A stretch of DNA of 12,877 nucleotides, taken from an uncultured Intestinimonas sp. (GTDB lineage Bacteria; Bacillota_A; Clostridia; Oscillospirales; Oscillospiraceae). Positions 1 through 5,419 of the stretch are shown one piece after another (position 1 is the first letter of the stretch; every line of letters starts with the position of its first letter). The notes under the pieces are model-generated. The model was not told where the DNA came from and did no database searches. It worked only from the letters and a program-made list of their open reading frames with translations. Location: NCBI GenBank assembly GCA_958435885.1, contig CAUBHZ010000018.1, positions 1 through 12,877 on the forward strand, read 5' to 3'. Both the position numbers and the translations under genes were made by a program.

Positions 1-79
1 GGGGGTCGGACTCGTCGCTCCCCCAGGGGAGCTTGTTGGGCCGGTGGCCGGTAAAGCAGCAGGTGGTCTCTCTTTTCAC
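1..79 (-). CDS. SLOG/DUF1273 (YpsA-like) family protein, N-terminal fragment
   Basis: Only the first 26 codons lie in the window; the gene continues past the left edge. Read leftward from a GTG at 79-77 it gives VKRETTCCFTGHRP, then NKLPWGSDESDP. The CCFTGHRPxKLPWG opening is the typical start of DUF1273/YpsA-like proteins of the SLOG (Rossmann-like, LOG/DprA-related) superfamily, which are thought to bind nucleotides or related ligands; their exact role is unsettled. A purine-rich stretch with GGAGAGGA sits just upstream of the GTG. A near-consensus leftward promoter at 128-156 and a LexA-like box at 164-177 lie ahead of it, so this looks like the first gene of its transcript. Family assignment rests on this short motif only. 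Confidence 0.75.
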   Translation of the reverse strand, partial: MKRETTCCFTGHRPNKLPWGSDESDP

Positions 80-127
80 GCCCTGTCCTCTCCCCTTTCC
101 GCCCGTCCCGGCATTCTTGTCTCTGCC

Positions 128-156
128 ATTGTAGTATATCCCGCCGGACAAGTCAA
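128..156 (-). promoter_or_regulatory. Sigma-A-type promoter for the SLOG gene
   Basis: On the minus strand TTGACT (156-151) and TACAAT (133-128) are separated by exactly 17 bases. This is a near-consensus housekeeping promoter. It points at the GTG start at 79 and leaves a leader of roughly 40 bases. Confidence 0.75.
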
Positions 157-163
157 CGCTTAT

Positions 164-177
164 CGAACATTTGTTTC
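164..177. promoter_or_regulatory. LexA (SOS)-like box
   Basis: CGAACATTTGTTTC matches the Gram-positive LexA/DinR consensus CGAACRNRYGTTYC at all but one position. It lies 7 bases upstream of the -35 of the leftward SLOG-gene promoter and 13 bases upstream of the -35 of the rightward ribU promoter. It does not overlap either core promoter, so its effect is uncertain. No binding evidence is available; the match could be chance, though a second similar box lies in front of dinB. Confidence 0.5.
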
Positions 178-190
178 TCAAAATTGGGGC

Positions 191-218
191 TTGCATTTTT
201 GCCGGGACTATGTATAAT
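191..218 (+). promoter_or_regulatory. Promoter of the FMN riboswitch-ribU transcript
   Basis: TTGCAT (191-196) and a perfect TATAAT (213-218) are 16 bases apart. Transcription would begin near 225, about 23 bases before the first paired base of the FMN riboswitch. The 16-base spacing is slightly short but acceptable. Confidence 0.7.
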
Positions 219-247
219 AGCAGGTAGAGAAAACAACTGAATTAAAA

Positions 248-386
248 ATGTCTTCAGGGCAGGGTGAAAATCCCGATCGGCGGTATAGTCCGCGACCCGC
301 GCTTCCGCGCGGCTGACCCGGTGGAACTCCGGGACCGACAGTGACGCGCTCTCTTCAGAGCGCCAAGTCTGGATGGAAGAAGATGT
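248..386 (+). ncRNA. FMN riboswitch (RFN element)
   Basis: The conserved RFN blocks are all present in order: TCTTCAGGGCAGGGTGAAA (251-269), TCCCGATCGGCGGTATAGTC (271-290), the variable arm around CGCGCTTCCGCGCG, CCGGTGGAACTCCGGGACCGACAG, and the closing GTCTGGATGGAAGAAGAT. The closing P1 stem pairs 248-255 with 379-386. It sits between a promoter and ribU. The element binds flavin mononucleotide, and when FMN is plentiful it normally shuts off riboflavin import or synthesis. No canonical terminator with a U-run follows, so translational control is more likely here (see 394-507). Confidence 0.95.
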
Positions 387-393
387 GTTCAAA

Positions 394-507
394 CGCGCAC
401 CTCTCCCCATGTAACGTGTTTAACACCTGGAAGGCATTGGGTCTTTCGGGTGTTTTCTACTTTACATGGGGCGCGGCCGGGCTATGGCCGCGTCCGGAAG
501 GAGCGCG
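394..507 (+). promoter_or_regulatory. Probable riboswitch expression platform and RBS-sequestering leader
   Basis: Several nested pairings lie between the aptamer and ribU. A perfect 10-bp stem pairs 405-414 (CCCCATGTAA) with 462-471. An inner 6-bp stem pairs 422-427 with 449-454. A 7-bp stem pairs 472-478 with 486-492. The ribosome-binding site GGAAGGAG (496-503) and the following CGCG could pair imperfectly with CGCGCACCT at 394-402. No run of U follows any of these hairpins, which argues for control of ribosome access rather than termination. The pairings were found by eye, and no energies were computed. Confidence 0.5.
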
Positions 508-514
508 TATTTTT

Positions 515-1201
515 ATGTCCGATCCCACTCTGGTCAAGGCCCGTCCGGCTACCAATACCAAGACCATCACCACCCTGGCCATGCTCTCCGCCATCGCCTT
601 CGTCGTCATGCTGGTGTCCAAACTGCTGCCCAGCGTCAACGGCTTTCTGGACTTCGACTTCAAGGACGTGGTCATCTGCATCGGCGGCTTCGTCTTCGGG
701 CCTATGGCCGCCGCCTCCATGGCCATCGTGGTGGCCTTTGTGGAGATGATCACCGTCAGCCACACCGGCATCATCGGCTTCATCATGAACGCCCTGGCCA
801 CCTGCGCTTTCTGCTGCACCGCCACCTTCATCTACAAGAAGCGCCACACCATGACGGGCGCTGTGGTGGGTCTGGCTGCCGGCGTAGCCGCCCTCACCGC
901 GATCATGCTGCTGTGGAACTACTTCCTCACCCCCATCTACCAGGGCATACCCCGTGGGGTCGTGGCCGACATGCTGGTGCCCATCATCCTCCCCTTCAAC
1001 CTGGTCAAGGGCGGTATGAACATGGCCGCCACCCTCCTGCTCTACAAGCCCGTGGTCACCGCCCTGCGCCGGTCCGGCCTGGTGGCCCCCTCCACCAGCG
1101 AGCAGCCCTCCCGCCGCTCCAGCGCCGGGTTCCTCCTCTTCTCCCTGGTGCTGCTGGCCACCTTTGTCCTCCTGGCCCTGGTCCTCTGGGGCATCATCTG
1201 A
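515..1201 (+). CDS. ribU: Riboflavin ECF transporter, substrate-binding S component RibU
   Basis: This 228-residue membrane protein is the vitamin-specific subunit that captures riboflavin at the cell surface and works with a shared EcfT/EcfA energy module encoded elsewhere. The chain is hydrophobic almost throughout, with about six membrane segments. The RibU-typical FDFKDVVICIGGFVFGP stretch lies near residues 47-63, and the NYFLTPIYQGIPRG stretch lies in the second half. The reading frame is open from 341, but that part overlaps the riboswitch and leader. ATG 515 is preferred because GGAAGGAG precedes it by 11 bases. An additional hydrophobic segment (about residues 204-228) follows a Ser/Arg-rich linker, beyond the usual S-component fold. 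The upstream FMN riboswitch supports the assignment, and a strong terminator follows the stop. Confidence 0.93.
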   Translation: MSDPTLVKARPATNTKTITTLAMLSAIAFVVMLVSKLLPSVNGFLDFDFKDVVICIGGFVFGPMAAASMAIVVAFVEMITVSHTGIIGFIMNALATCAFCCTATFIYKKRHTMTGAVVGLAAGVAALTAIMLLWNYFLTPIYQGIPRGVVADMLVPIILPFNLVKGGMNMAATLLLYKPVVTALRRSGLVAPSTSEQPSRRSSAGFLLFSLVLLATFVLLALVLWGII

Positions 1202-1227
1202 ATCCCACCCCTCCCCTATTACGTTTG

Positions 1228-1261
1228 ACTCCCCCGGCTCACGCCGGGGGAGTTTTCTTTT
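1228..1261 (+). terminator. Rho-independent terminator of ribU
   Basis: An 11-bp perfect GC-rich stem (1228-1238 with 1243-1253) with the tetraloop TCAC is followed by TTTTCTTTT. It lies 26 bases after the ribU stop and isolates ribU from the padR promoter. Confidence 0.95.
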
Positions 1262-1267
1262 GCCCTC

Positions 1268-1324
1268 TTGACGATATCGTGTCTCGATGTTATGATATCG
1301 ATAGACGATATCGAAGTGCGATAT
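1268..1324 (+). promoter_or_regulatory. padR operon promoter with palindromic operator repeats
   Basis: TTGACG (1268-1273) and TATGAT (1291-1296) are 17 bases apart and form a good promoter. The CGATATCG palindrome occurs perfectly at 1272-1279 and 1306-1313. It occurs as TGATATCG at 1293-1300 and as the half CGATAT at 1319-1324. The copies overlap the -35 and -10 and continue past the likely start point, with the last three starting 13 bases apart. This is how an autorepressor site would look, and PadR proteins commonly repress their own operon. The link to this PadR is inferred from position. Confidence 0.75.
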
Positions 1325-1341
1325 TAGAAAGGAGGCCGCCC

Positions 1342-1659
1342 ATGGGCAAAAAATCCCTGGAATCCCTCACCGAGACCATGTTCTACGTGCTCATGGCCTT
1401 CCGGAGACAGGCCCTGTGCGGCACGGAGGTGGCCGACTTCGTCTCCCGCAAGACCAAGGGCCGGGTAAACATGGGGCCGGGCACCCTCTACACCATCCTG
1501 GGCAAATTCCAGGAGGAGGGCTTTCTCACGGAGATCGCCGTGGAGGGTCGGAAGCGGACCTATCAGCTCACGGAAAGCGGTGAAAAGCGGTATCAGGAGG
1601 AGGTGGCCCGGCTGCGCGCCTGCGTGGCCGACGCCGAGAGTGAGGAGGAACGGCCATGA
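1342..1659 (+). CDS. PadR family transcriptional regulator
   Basis: This 105-residue protein is a small PadR-type winged-helix repressor. The helix-turn-helix and wing span about residues 5-85. The GPGTLYTILGKFQEEGFL stretch (about residues 45-62) and the following GRKRTYQLTESGEKRY wing are diagnostic of the family. The short C-terminal helix (subfamily-2-like length) would serve dimerisation. The chosen ATG has AAAGGAGG 6 bases upstream; the longer open frame to the left runs through ribU and is not used. Its stop overlaps the start of the next gene (ATGA), so the two are translationally coupled. The palindromes in its promoter suggest autoregulation. The inducer is unknown. Confidence 0.93.
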   Translation: MGKKSLESLTETMFYVLMAFRRQALCGTEVADFVSRKTKGRVNMGPGTLYTILGKFQEEGFLTEIAVEGRKRTYQLTESGEKRYQEEVARLRACVADAESEEERP

Positions 1660-2855
1660 AAGAGCGGTATATCGTGCGCAGGCTGGTCCCGGTGGACTAT
1701 CTCGACCTGGACGGCCTGGAGCTGTGGCTGGAGGACATGGCGGCCAAGGGGCTCCATTTCCAAAAATTCGGGATCTTTTTTGCCCAGTTCCGTTCCGGCG
1801 AGCCGGCCCGGGTCCGCTGGCACGCGGAGCCCACGGAAAAGGGCGGCAACACCATCCCGGTCCAGGCCGGCGAGTATGCGGAGCTGGGCTGGACTTACGT
1901 GGGCAAGATCGGCTATCTGGCCCTGTTCCGGACGGCTGATCCGGACGCCCCGGAGTTCCACACCGACCCGGTGGCCCAGAGCTACACCCTGGACCGGCTC
2001 ACCAGGAGGCTGACCCGGTTTGTGTGGCTCCTGCTGGCCATGATGGCGGCTCTGGTGGCCTTCATGGTGTGGGCCCGCCTGGACAGCTCCTTCGGCCTGG
2101 TCCTGAGCCTGGTCCGGTTCGGCTCCCTCTATACCAACCTGGTCATCCTTGCGGATGTGGCCCTCATCCTCTACTTCTCCTGGGAGGTCTGGGGCCTGTG
2201 CCGCCTGCGGAACCGGCTCCGGGCGGGCATCCCCCACCAGCGGCCCCGGCGCTGGCGGCGCACCGGCCTGGTGCGGCAGGGCTACACCCTCCTGCTGTCC
2301 ATCGCCGCCCTCATTCAGATCGGCTCCACTGCCGCCTATTTCGCCGGGGTGACCAAGTGGGACCTGGATCTCACCGACCTGGACCGCCCCGCCCCGGTGC
2401 TCTCCCTGGCGGAGCTGGAGGGGGACGGCTATGTTCCGGAGCCCTTCTGGTACCCCGGCTATGAGGGGCCTGACCGGGACAACTATGTCTCCTATGAGGG
2501 TCGGCCTCTGGCCAGGATCTATGAAGTGACACAGGCCGGCACCGTGGACGGGGAGCGGCGCCGCCTGGACATAGAGTGGTACGACCTGACCCTCCCCTTC
2601 CTGGCCGGTCCTCTGTTGGAGGATCTGATGGACTATGAGCTCTACGATCTCCGCTATGTGCCGGAAAGGTATGCTGTGGAGGAGCTGTCCGCCCCCGGCT
2701 TTGACCGGCTGGTGGTGGCGGAGGACGTGGACTACGGCGGCCAGCAGCTCTTTGCCCGGCTGGGAAGCCGGGTGGTCTATCTGGACTACACCGGCAGCCG
2801 GGACCTGACCGAGCACCTGGACCGGGTGGCCGCCCTCCTCCGGTGGGATGGGTAA
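1656..2855 (+). CDS. DUF2812 domain membrane protein (PadR partner)
   Basis: This is a 399-residue protein. Its N-terminal soluble region (about residues 1-115, opening KERYIVRRLVPVDYLDLDGL and including WLEDMAAKGLHF) matches the DUF2812 domain that is repeatedly encoded beside PadR regulators in Firmicutes. Three hydrophobic segments follow at about 122-141, 158-180 and 209-231. After them comes a hydrophilic C-terminal region of about 165 residues rich in acidic and aromatic residues. The start overlaps the padR stop by four bases, with GGAGG 7 bases upstream. The molecular function of the family is not known. A role in sensing or responding to membrane or envelope stress is a guess from the membrane topology and the regulator pairing. 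No terminator was seen after it. Confidence 0.85.
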   Translation: MKERYIVRRLVPVDYLDLDGLELWLEDMAAKGLHFQKFGIFFAQFRSGEPARVRWHAEPTEKGGNTIPVQAGEYAELGWTYVGKIGYLALFRTADPDAPEFHTDPVAQSYTLDRLTRRLTRFVWLLLAMMAALVAFMVWARLDSSFGLVLSLVRFGSLYTNLVILADVALILYFSWEVWGLCRLRNRLRAGIPHQRPRRWRRTGLVRQGYTLLLSIAALIQIGSTAAYFAGVTKWDLDLTDLDRPAPVLSLAELEGDGYVPEPFWYPGYEGPDRDNYVSYEGRPLARIYEVTQAGTVDGERRRLDIEWYDLTLPFLAGPLLEDLMDYELYDLRYVPERYAVEELSAPGFDRLVVAEDVDYGGQQLFARLGSRVVYLDYTGSRDLTEHLDRVAALLRWDG

Positions 2856-2864
2856 CGATCCCAT

Positions 2865-2878
2865 CGAACAGGTGTTTG
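2865..2878. promoter_or_regulatory. LexA (SOS) box of dinB
   Basis: CGAACAGGTGTTTG fits the Gram-positive LexA consensus CGAACRNRYGTTYC at every position except the last. It overlaps the -35 hexamer (2876-2881) of the dinB promoter, the expected position for repression. Control of a Y-family polymerase by SOS fits established biology. Confidence 0.8.
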
Positions 2879-2904
2879 ACTATTCAAACTTCCTGTGGTA
2901 CACT
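2876..2904 (+). promoter_or_regulatory. dinB promoter
   Basis: TTGACT (2876-2881) and TACACT (2899-2904) are 17 bases apart, with an extended -10 TGG at 2896-2898. The promoter starts 21 bases after the DUF2812 stop. It therefore gives dinB transcription independent of the padR operon. Confidence 0.8.
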
Positions 2905-2924
2905 TGGGGAAAGGGGGTGGAGAC

Positions 2925-4181
2925 ATGGACCGGACCATCCTGCACTGCGACCTCAACGGCTTTTACGCCTCGGTGGAGCTGCGGGACAAGCCGGAGCTTC
3001 GGGACAAACCGGTGGCGGTGTGCGGCGACCCGGAGAGCCGCCATGGCATCATCCTGGCCAAGAACGAGGCGGCCAAAAAATTCCAGGTGAAGACGGCGGA
3101 GACCATCTGGCAGGCCCGGCGGAAATGTCCCGACCTCATCCTCCTCCCCGCCCACCACGACCAGTACCGGCTGTGGTCCAAGCGGGTGAACGCCATCTAT
3201 GAGCGGTACACCGACCTGGTGGAGCCCTTCGGCATCGACGAGAGCTGGCTGGACATCACCGGCTCCATGCACCTCTTCGGCGGGGACGGCAGGGCCATCG
3301 CCGACCAGATCCGGGGCACCGTAAAGGAGGAGACGGGGCTCACCATCAGCGTGGGGGTCTCCTTCAACAAGGTCTTTGCCAAACTGGGCAGCGACATGAA
3401 AAAGCCGGACGCCACCACCATCCTCTCCCGGGCCGACGTGCCGGAAAAGGTGTGGCCTCTGCCGGTGACCGACCTGCTCTTCGTGGGCCGGGCATCGGCC
3501 CGGGTGCTGCACCAGTACGGCGTCCACACCATTGGGGACCTGGCCGCCTTCGGCCGTGAGCGGCTGGAGCAGCTGCTGGGCAAGCAGGGCGGGCAGCTCT
3601 ACGAATACGCCGCCGGCCTGGAGCACAGCCCGGTGACCCGGGCCGGGGAGACGCCACCCCCCAAGTCGGTGGGCAACGGCATCACCTTCCGCCGGAACCT
3701 GGTGGGCTGGAAGGACATCCACACCGGCGTGGCCCTCCTCTCCGACAGTGTGGCCGCCCGGCTGCGCAAGCACGCCATGAAGTGCACCACCGTTCAGGTC
3801 ACCATCCGGGACCCCAATTTCAAGGACATCTGCCGCCAGGCCCGGCTGGAAGCCCCCTCCTGTACCGCCCAGGACATCGGCCGGGCGGCCCTGGGGCTCA
3901 TCCGGACCTCCTGGAGTGGCAGCGCCCCCATCCGGGCCCTCACCATCACGGGGCAGAACCTGATCCCCGAGGGAGAGGCCGGAGAGCAGCTGGATCTCTT
4001 TGCCGCCGATGCCACCCCCCGCCGGGAGCGGCGGGAACAGCTGGAGCGAGCCATGGACGGCATCCGTACCAAGTACGGCAAGACCGCCATCCGCTCCGCC
4101 GTCACCATGGGGGAGGACATCGACCACCCCACCGGTCACGCCGGCAGCATCCCGCCCCCCGGCGGCTCCGGCCGGGACTGA
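2925..4181 (+). CDS. dinB: DNA polymerase IV (Y-family translesion polymerase)
   Basis: This 418-residue enzyme is an error-prone polymerase that copies past damaged template bases. Catalytic acids are visible: D9 in HCDLNGFYASVE and D105-E106 in GIDESWLDITGS. Y14 takes the steric-gate position that excludes ribonucleotides. The helix-hairpin-helix thumb (TDLLFVGRASARVLHQYGVHTIGDLAAF, written here in parts: TDLLFVGRAS and GVHTIGDLAAF) and the little-finger domain (about 240-350) follow. A clamp-binding motif QLDLF lies at 355-359 near the C-terminus, where it would contact the DnaN sliding clamp. ATG 2925 is chosen over the GTG at 2895 because that GTG lies inside the promoter and family members begin with the MDRTILHCD-like stretch. 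A LexA box over the promoter indicates SOS induction. Confidence 0.96.
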   Translation: MDRTILHCDLNGFYASVELRDKPELRDKPVAVCGDPESRHGIILAKNEAAKKFQVKTAETIWQARRKCPDLILLPAHHDQYRLWSKRVNAIYERYTDLVEPFGIDESWLDITGSMHLFGGDGRAIADQIRGTVKEETGLTISVGVSFNKVFAKLGSDMKKPDATTILSRADVPEKVWPLPVTDLLFVGRASARVLHQYGVHTIGDLAAFGRERLEQLLGKQGGQLYEYAAGLEHSPVTRAGETPPPKSVGNGITFRRNLVGWKDIHTGVALLSDSVAARLRKHAMKCTTVQVTIRDPNFKDICRQARLEAPSCTAQDIGRAALGLIRTSWSGSAPIRALTITGQNLIPEGEAGEQLDLFAADATPRRERREQLERAMDGIRTKYGKTAIRSAVTMGEDIDHPTGHAGSIPPPGGSGRD

Positions 4182-4194
4182 ACCCTTTACGCAA

Positions 4195-4235
4195 AAGCAC
4201 GCCCTCCGCACCAAATGGGTGCGGAGGGCGTGCTT
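4195..4235. terminator. Bidirectional terminator between convergent dinB and the leftward cluster
   Basis: A perfect 18-bp stem (4195-4212 with 4218-4235) has the 5-base loop AAATG. On the plus strand it is followed by a U-rich tract (TTCATTCTCTTCTGGTTTTG). On the minus strand it ends in GCTTTTGC. It therefore can serve both dinB and the oppositely oriented gene ending at 4269. Confidence 0.88.
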
Positions 4236-4268
4236 CATTCTCTTCTGGTTTTGTTACAGAGCTGCTAT

Positions 4269-4799
4269 TCAGGAAATGGTATAGCTGCCCCGGACCATCA
4301 CCGTGGCGTCGGCGGTGGCCTTGAGTCCCCGTCCGTCGGCGGTGATGAGATAGAGGTGGTTGGGCTGCACGGCGCCGCCGGCGGCCAGGGTGGAGCCGTC
4401 GGTGGAGTCCACCAGGCCGGGAGCCGAGGCCGCCACGCAGGTGGCGGAGCCGCTGCGCAGCAGCAGCTCACAGCCGGTGGAGCCCAGCAGCTGCTGCCCC
4501 GCCTTCACCGTCACCACGGAGAAGACGGAGGAGGAGGCGCTCCCGCCGGAGGAGCCCATGAGGGACTCCACCTCCTGGGCGTAGGTGTCGGCCACCCCGT
4601 CCAGCTTGTCCACCAGGGCCTGCTCCCGGCTGTCCAGCTTGGCGTCCACCTGCTTGAGGATGGCGGGGGTGTTGACGTCGGTGAGATAGCTCATGGTGAC
4701 CAGAGGGTCGGTCTGGCTCCCCGCGGCGGCGCCCAGCAGCAGCGTGAGGACGCCCACGGAGAGGGCGGTGGTGAGAAGGGTCTTGCGGCGCGTTTTCAT
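4269..4799 (-). CDS. Secreted protein of unknown function
   Basis: This 176-residue protein has an N-terminal export signal (KTRRK, then a hydrophobic stretch to about residue 27). A charged helical region that may be coiled coil follows at about 38-80. Then come a Ser/Gly-rich linker (about 84-92) and a beta-rich C-terminal half (about 93-176) with GCELLLRSGSATC, NHLYLITADGRG and the ending KATADATVMVRGSYTI. Similar C-terminal regions occur in uncharacterised exported Firmicute proteins, but I cannot assign a function. ATG 4799 is chosen over the upstream in-frame ATG (4817) because GGAGG lies just ahead of it and the signal sequence starts there. It follows ndoA by 59 bases, separated by a terminator-like hairpin. 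UACAU, the target of MazF-type RNases of Bacillus, directly precedes its start codon. Confidence 0.8.
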   Translation of the reverse strand: MKTRRKTLLTTALSVGVLTLLLGAAAGSQTDPLVTMSYLTDVNTPAILKQVDAKLDSREQALVDKLDGVADTYAQEVESLMGSSGGSASSSVFSVVTVKAGQQLLGSTGCELLLRSGSATCVAASAPGLVDSTDGSTLAAGGAVQPNHLYLITADGRGLKATADATVMVRGSYTIS

Positions 4800-4815
4800 A
4801 TGTAACCTCCATAGC

Positions 4816-4859
4816 AAAAAAGAGGGACCGGCCGGACCGGCGTCCGACCGGCTGTCCCT
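4816..4859 (-). terminator. Terminator-like hairpin after ndoA
   Basis: On the minus strand AGGGAC (4828-4823 complement) pairs with GTCCCT around an inner GCCGG/CCGGC stem, followed by TCTTTTTTGC. It overlaps the ndoA stop codon. The T-run ends only about 7 bases before the GGAGG of the next gene, so it would limit rather than fully block expression of the secreted-protein gene, or that gene depends on readthrough. Confidence 0.75.
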
Positions 4860-5224
4860 TATACCAGTTCTTCCGGATGCAGACCAAAGCTGACGGCAAT
4901 GGCGGAGTCCACCCGGTGCATCAGCTTCTCATCCAGACAGCCCATCCGTTCCCGGAGCCGCCGTTTGTCGAGGGTCCGGATCTGCTCCAGCAGGATCACG
5001 GAATCCTTGGGCAGACCGCAGCTCATGGCGGCCAGCTCGATGTGGGTGGGGAGCTTGGCCTTCCCCGTCTGAGACGTGATGGCGGCCGCGATGACCGTGG
5101 GGCTGTGGCGGTTGCCGGTGTTGTTCTGAATGATCAGCACCGGGCGGACGCCCCCCTGCTCACTCCCCACCACAGGGCTCAGATCGGCGTAAAAAATATC
5201 GCCGCGTTTTACGCTGTTGTCCAC
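4859..5224 (-). CDS. ndoA: MazF/PemK-type mRNA interferase (EndoA)
   Basis: This 121-residue toxin-type endoribonuclease is almost the length of Bacillus subtilis EndoA and closely matches it: [20 protein letters not shown], then [13 protein letters not shown] and KLPTHIEL, and [16 protein letters not shown]. The catalytic pair known in the Bacillus enzyme (R25 and T48) corresponds to R27 and T50 here. The family cuts single-stranded mRNA, and the Bacillus member cuts at UACAU; that specificity is inferred for this one. The start is a GTG with GGAG 11 bases upstream. It lies 195 bases after alr, as in the alr-ndoAI-ndoA arrangement of Bacillus, but no recognisable EndoAI antitoxin gene is present in that gap. 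Confidence 0.93.
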   Translation of the reverse strand: MDNSVKRGDIFYADLSPVVGSEQGGVRPVLIIQNNTGNRHSPTVIAAAITSQTGKAKLPTHIELAAMSCGLPKDSVILLEQIRTLDKRRLRERMGCLDEKLMHRVDSAIAVSFGLHPEELV

Positions 5225-5256
5225 GTATGCTCACACTCCGCTGGAAGATAGTGCGC

Positions 5257-5294
5257 AGTGTCACCAAGGCCGAGGCCTATGTAACACCGACACT
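5257..5294 (-). promoter_or_regulatory. Hairpin in the ndoA leader carrying a UACAU site
   Basis: AGTGTC pairs with GACACT at the two ends (5257-5262 with 5289-5294). An inner AGGC/GCCT stem sits on a CTCG loop. Reading in the transcript direction, UACAU (5283-5279) falls in the unpaired 5' side of the internal loop. It lies about 55 bases ahead of the ndoA GTG. A role in feedback by NdoA is speculative. Confidence 0.4.
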
Positions 5295-5397
5295 ATGATT
5301 CTCCCACGGGGCGGCGGGAATTATACGCCAGGTCTCTAAAATCGAAGCGCGGCGGGCCCTCCCGCCGCCTGCCCGGCGGAACCTCCCCCTTCAGCAT
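5293..5397 (-). CDS. Possible 34-codon small ORF between alr and ndoA
   Basis: From an ATG at 5397 the minus strand encodes 34 residues opening MLKGEVPPGRR and ending LAYNSRRPVGES, highly basic with several Arg-Arg pairs. It occupies the position where Bacillus encodes the EndoAI antitoxin, but shows no ribbon-helix-helix or MazE-like sequence and has no good ribosome-binding site. It could be a true small protein, a remnant, or a chance open frame. The only other things seen in this 195-base gap are a GGCGGG/CCCGCC hairpin (5351-5366), a TATAAT (5325-5320 on this strand) lying inside this ORF, and the hairpin at 5257-5294. Confidence 0.25.
   Translation of the reverse strand: MLKGEVPPGRRREGPPRFDFRDLAYNSRRPVGES
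5320..5325 (-). promoter_or_regulatory. Possible -10 element for ndoA
   Basis: A perfect TATAAT lies on the minus strand 95 bases before the ndoA start. The best -35 candidate, TTCGAT at 15 bases spacing, is poor. This could be a weak internal promoter for ndoA, or chance. Confidence 0.3.
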
Positions 5398-5419
5398 ATG
5401 CCCGGCGTGGCAGGGCTGT

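Noticed and set aside
341..514. 58-codon N-terminal extension of the ribU frame
   Set aside because: It runs through the FMN riboswitch and leader, and the ribosome-binding site and the family's usual N-terminus both point to ATG 515.
1593..2864. 423-codon open frame antisense to the DUF2812 gene
   Set aside because: The GC-rich codon bias of the sense gene keeps the opposite frame open. The translation is low-complexity (Gly/Gln/His/Val-rich), with no recognisable domain.
2845..2865. GATGGG/CCCATC hairpin at the DUF2812 stop as a terminator
   Set aside because: The stem is only 6 bp, has no T-run, and overlaps the LexA box and promoter region.
2970..3020. LRDKPELRDKP near-repeat in DinB as a local duplication
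   Set aside because: Other DinB proteins have the same pattern (E. coli has MRDNPALRDIP), so it is a normal family feature.
2880..4238. 452-codon open frame antisense to dinB
   Set aside because: It is a shadow of dinB. It reads through the bidirectional terminator and shows no domain.
5351..5366. GGCGGG/CCCGCC hairpin after alr as a terminator
   Set aside because: The short stem has no T-run directly after it; the TTTT lies nine bases away. It is not convincing.
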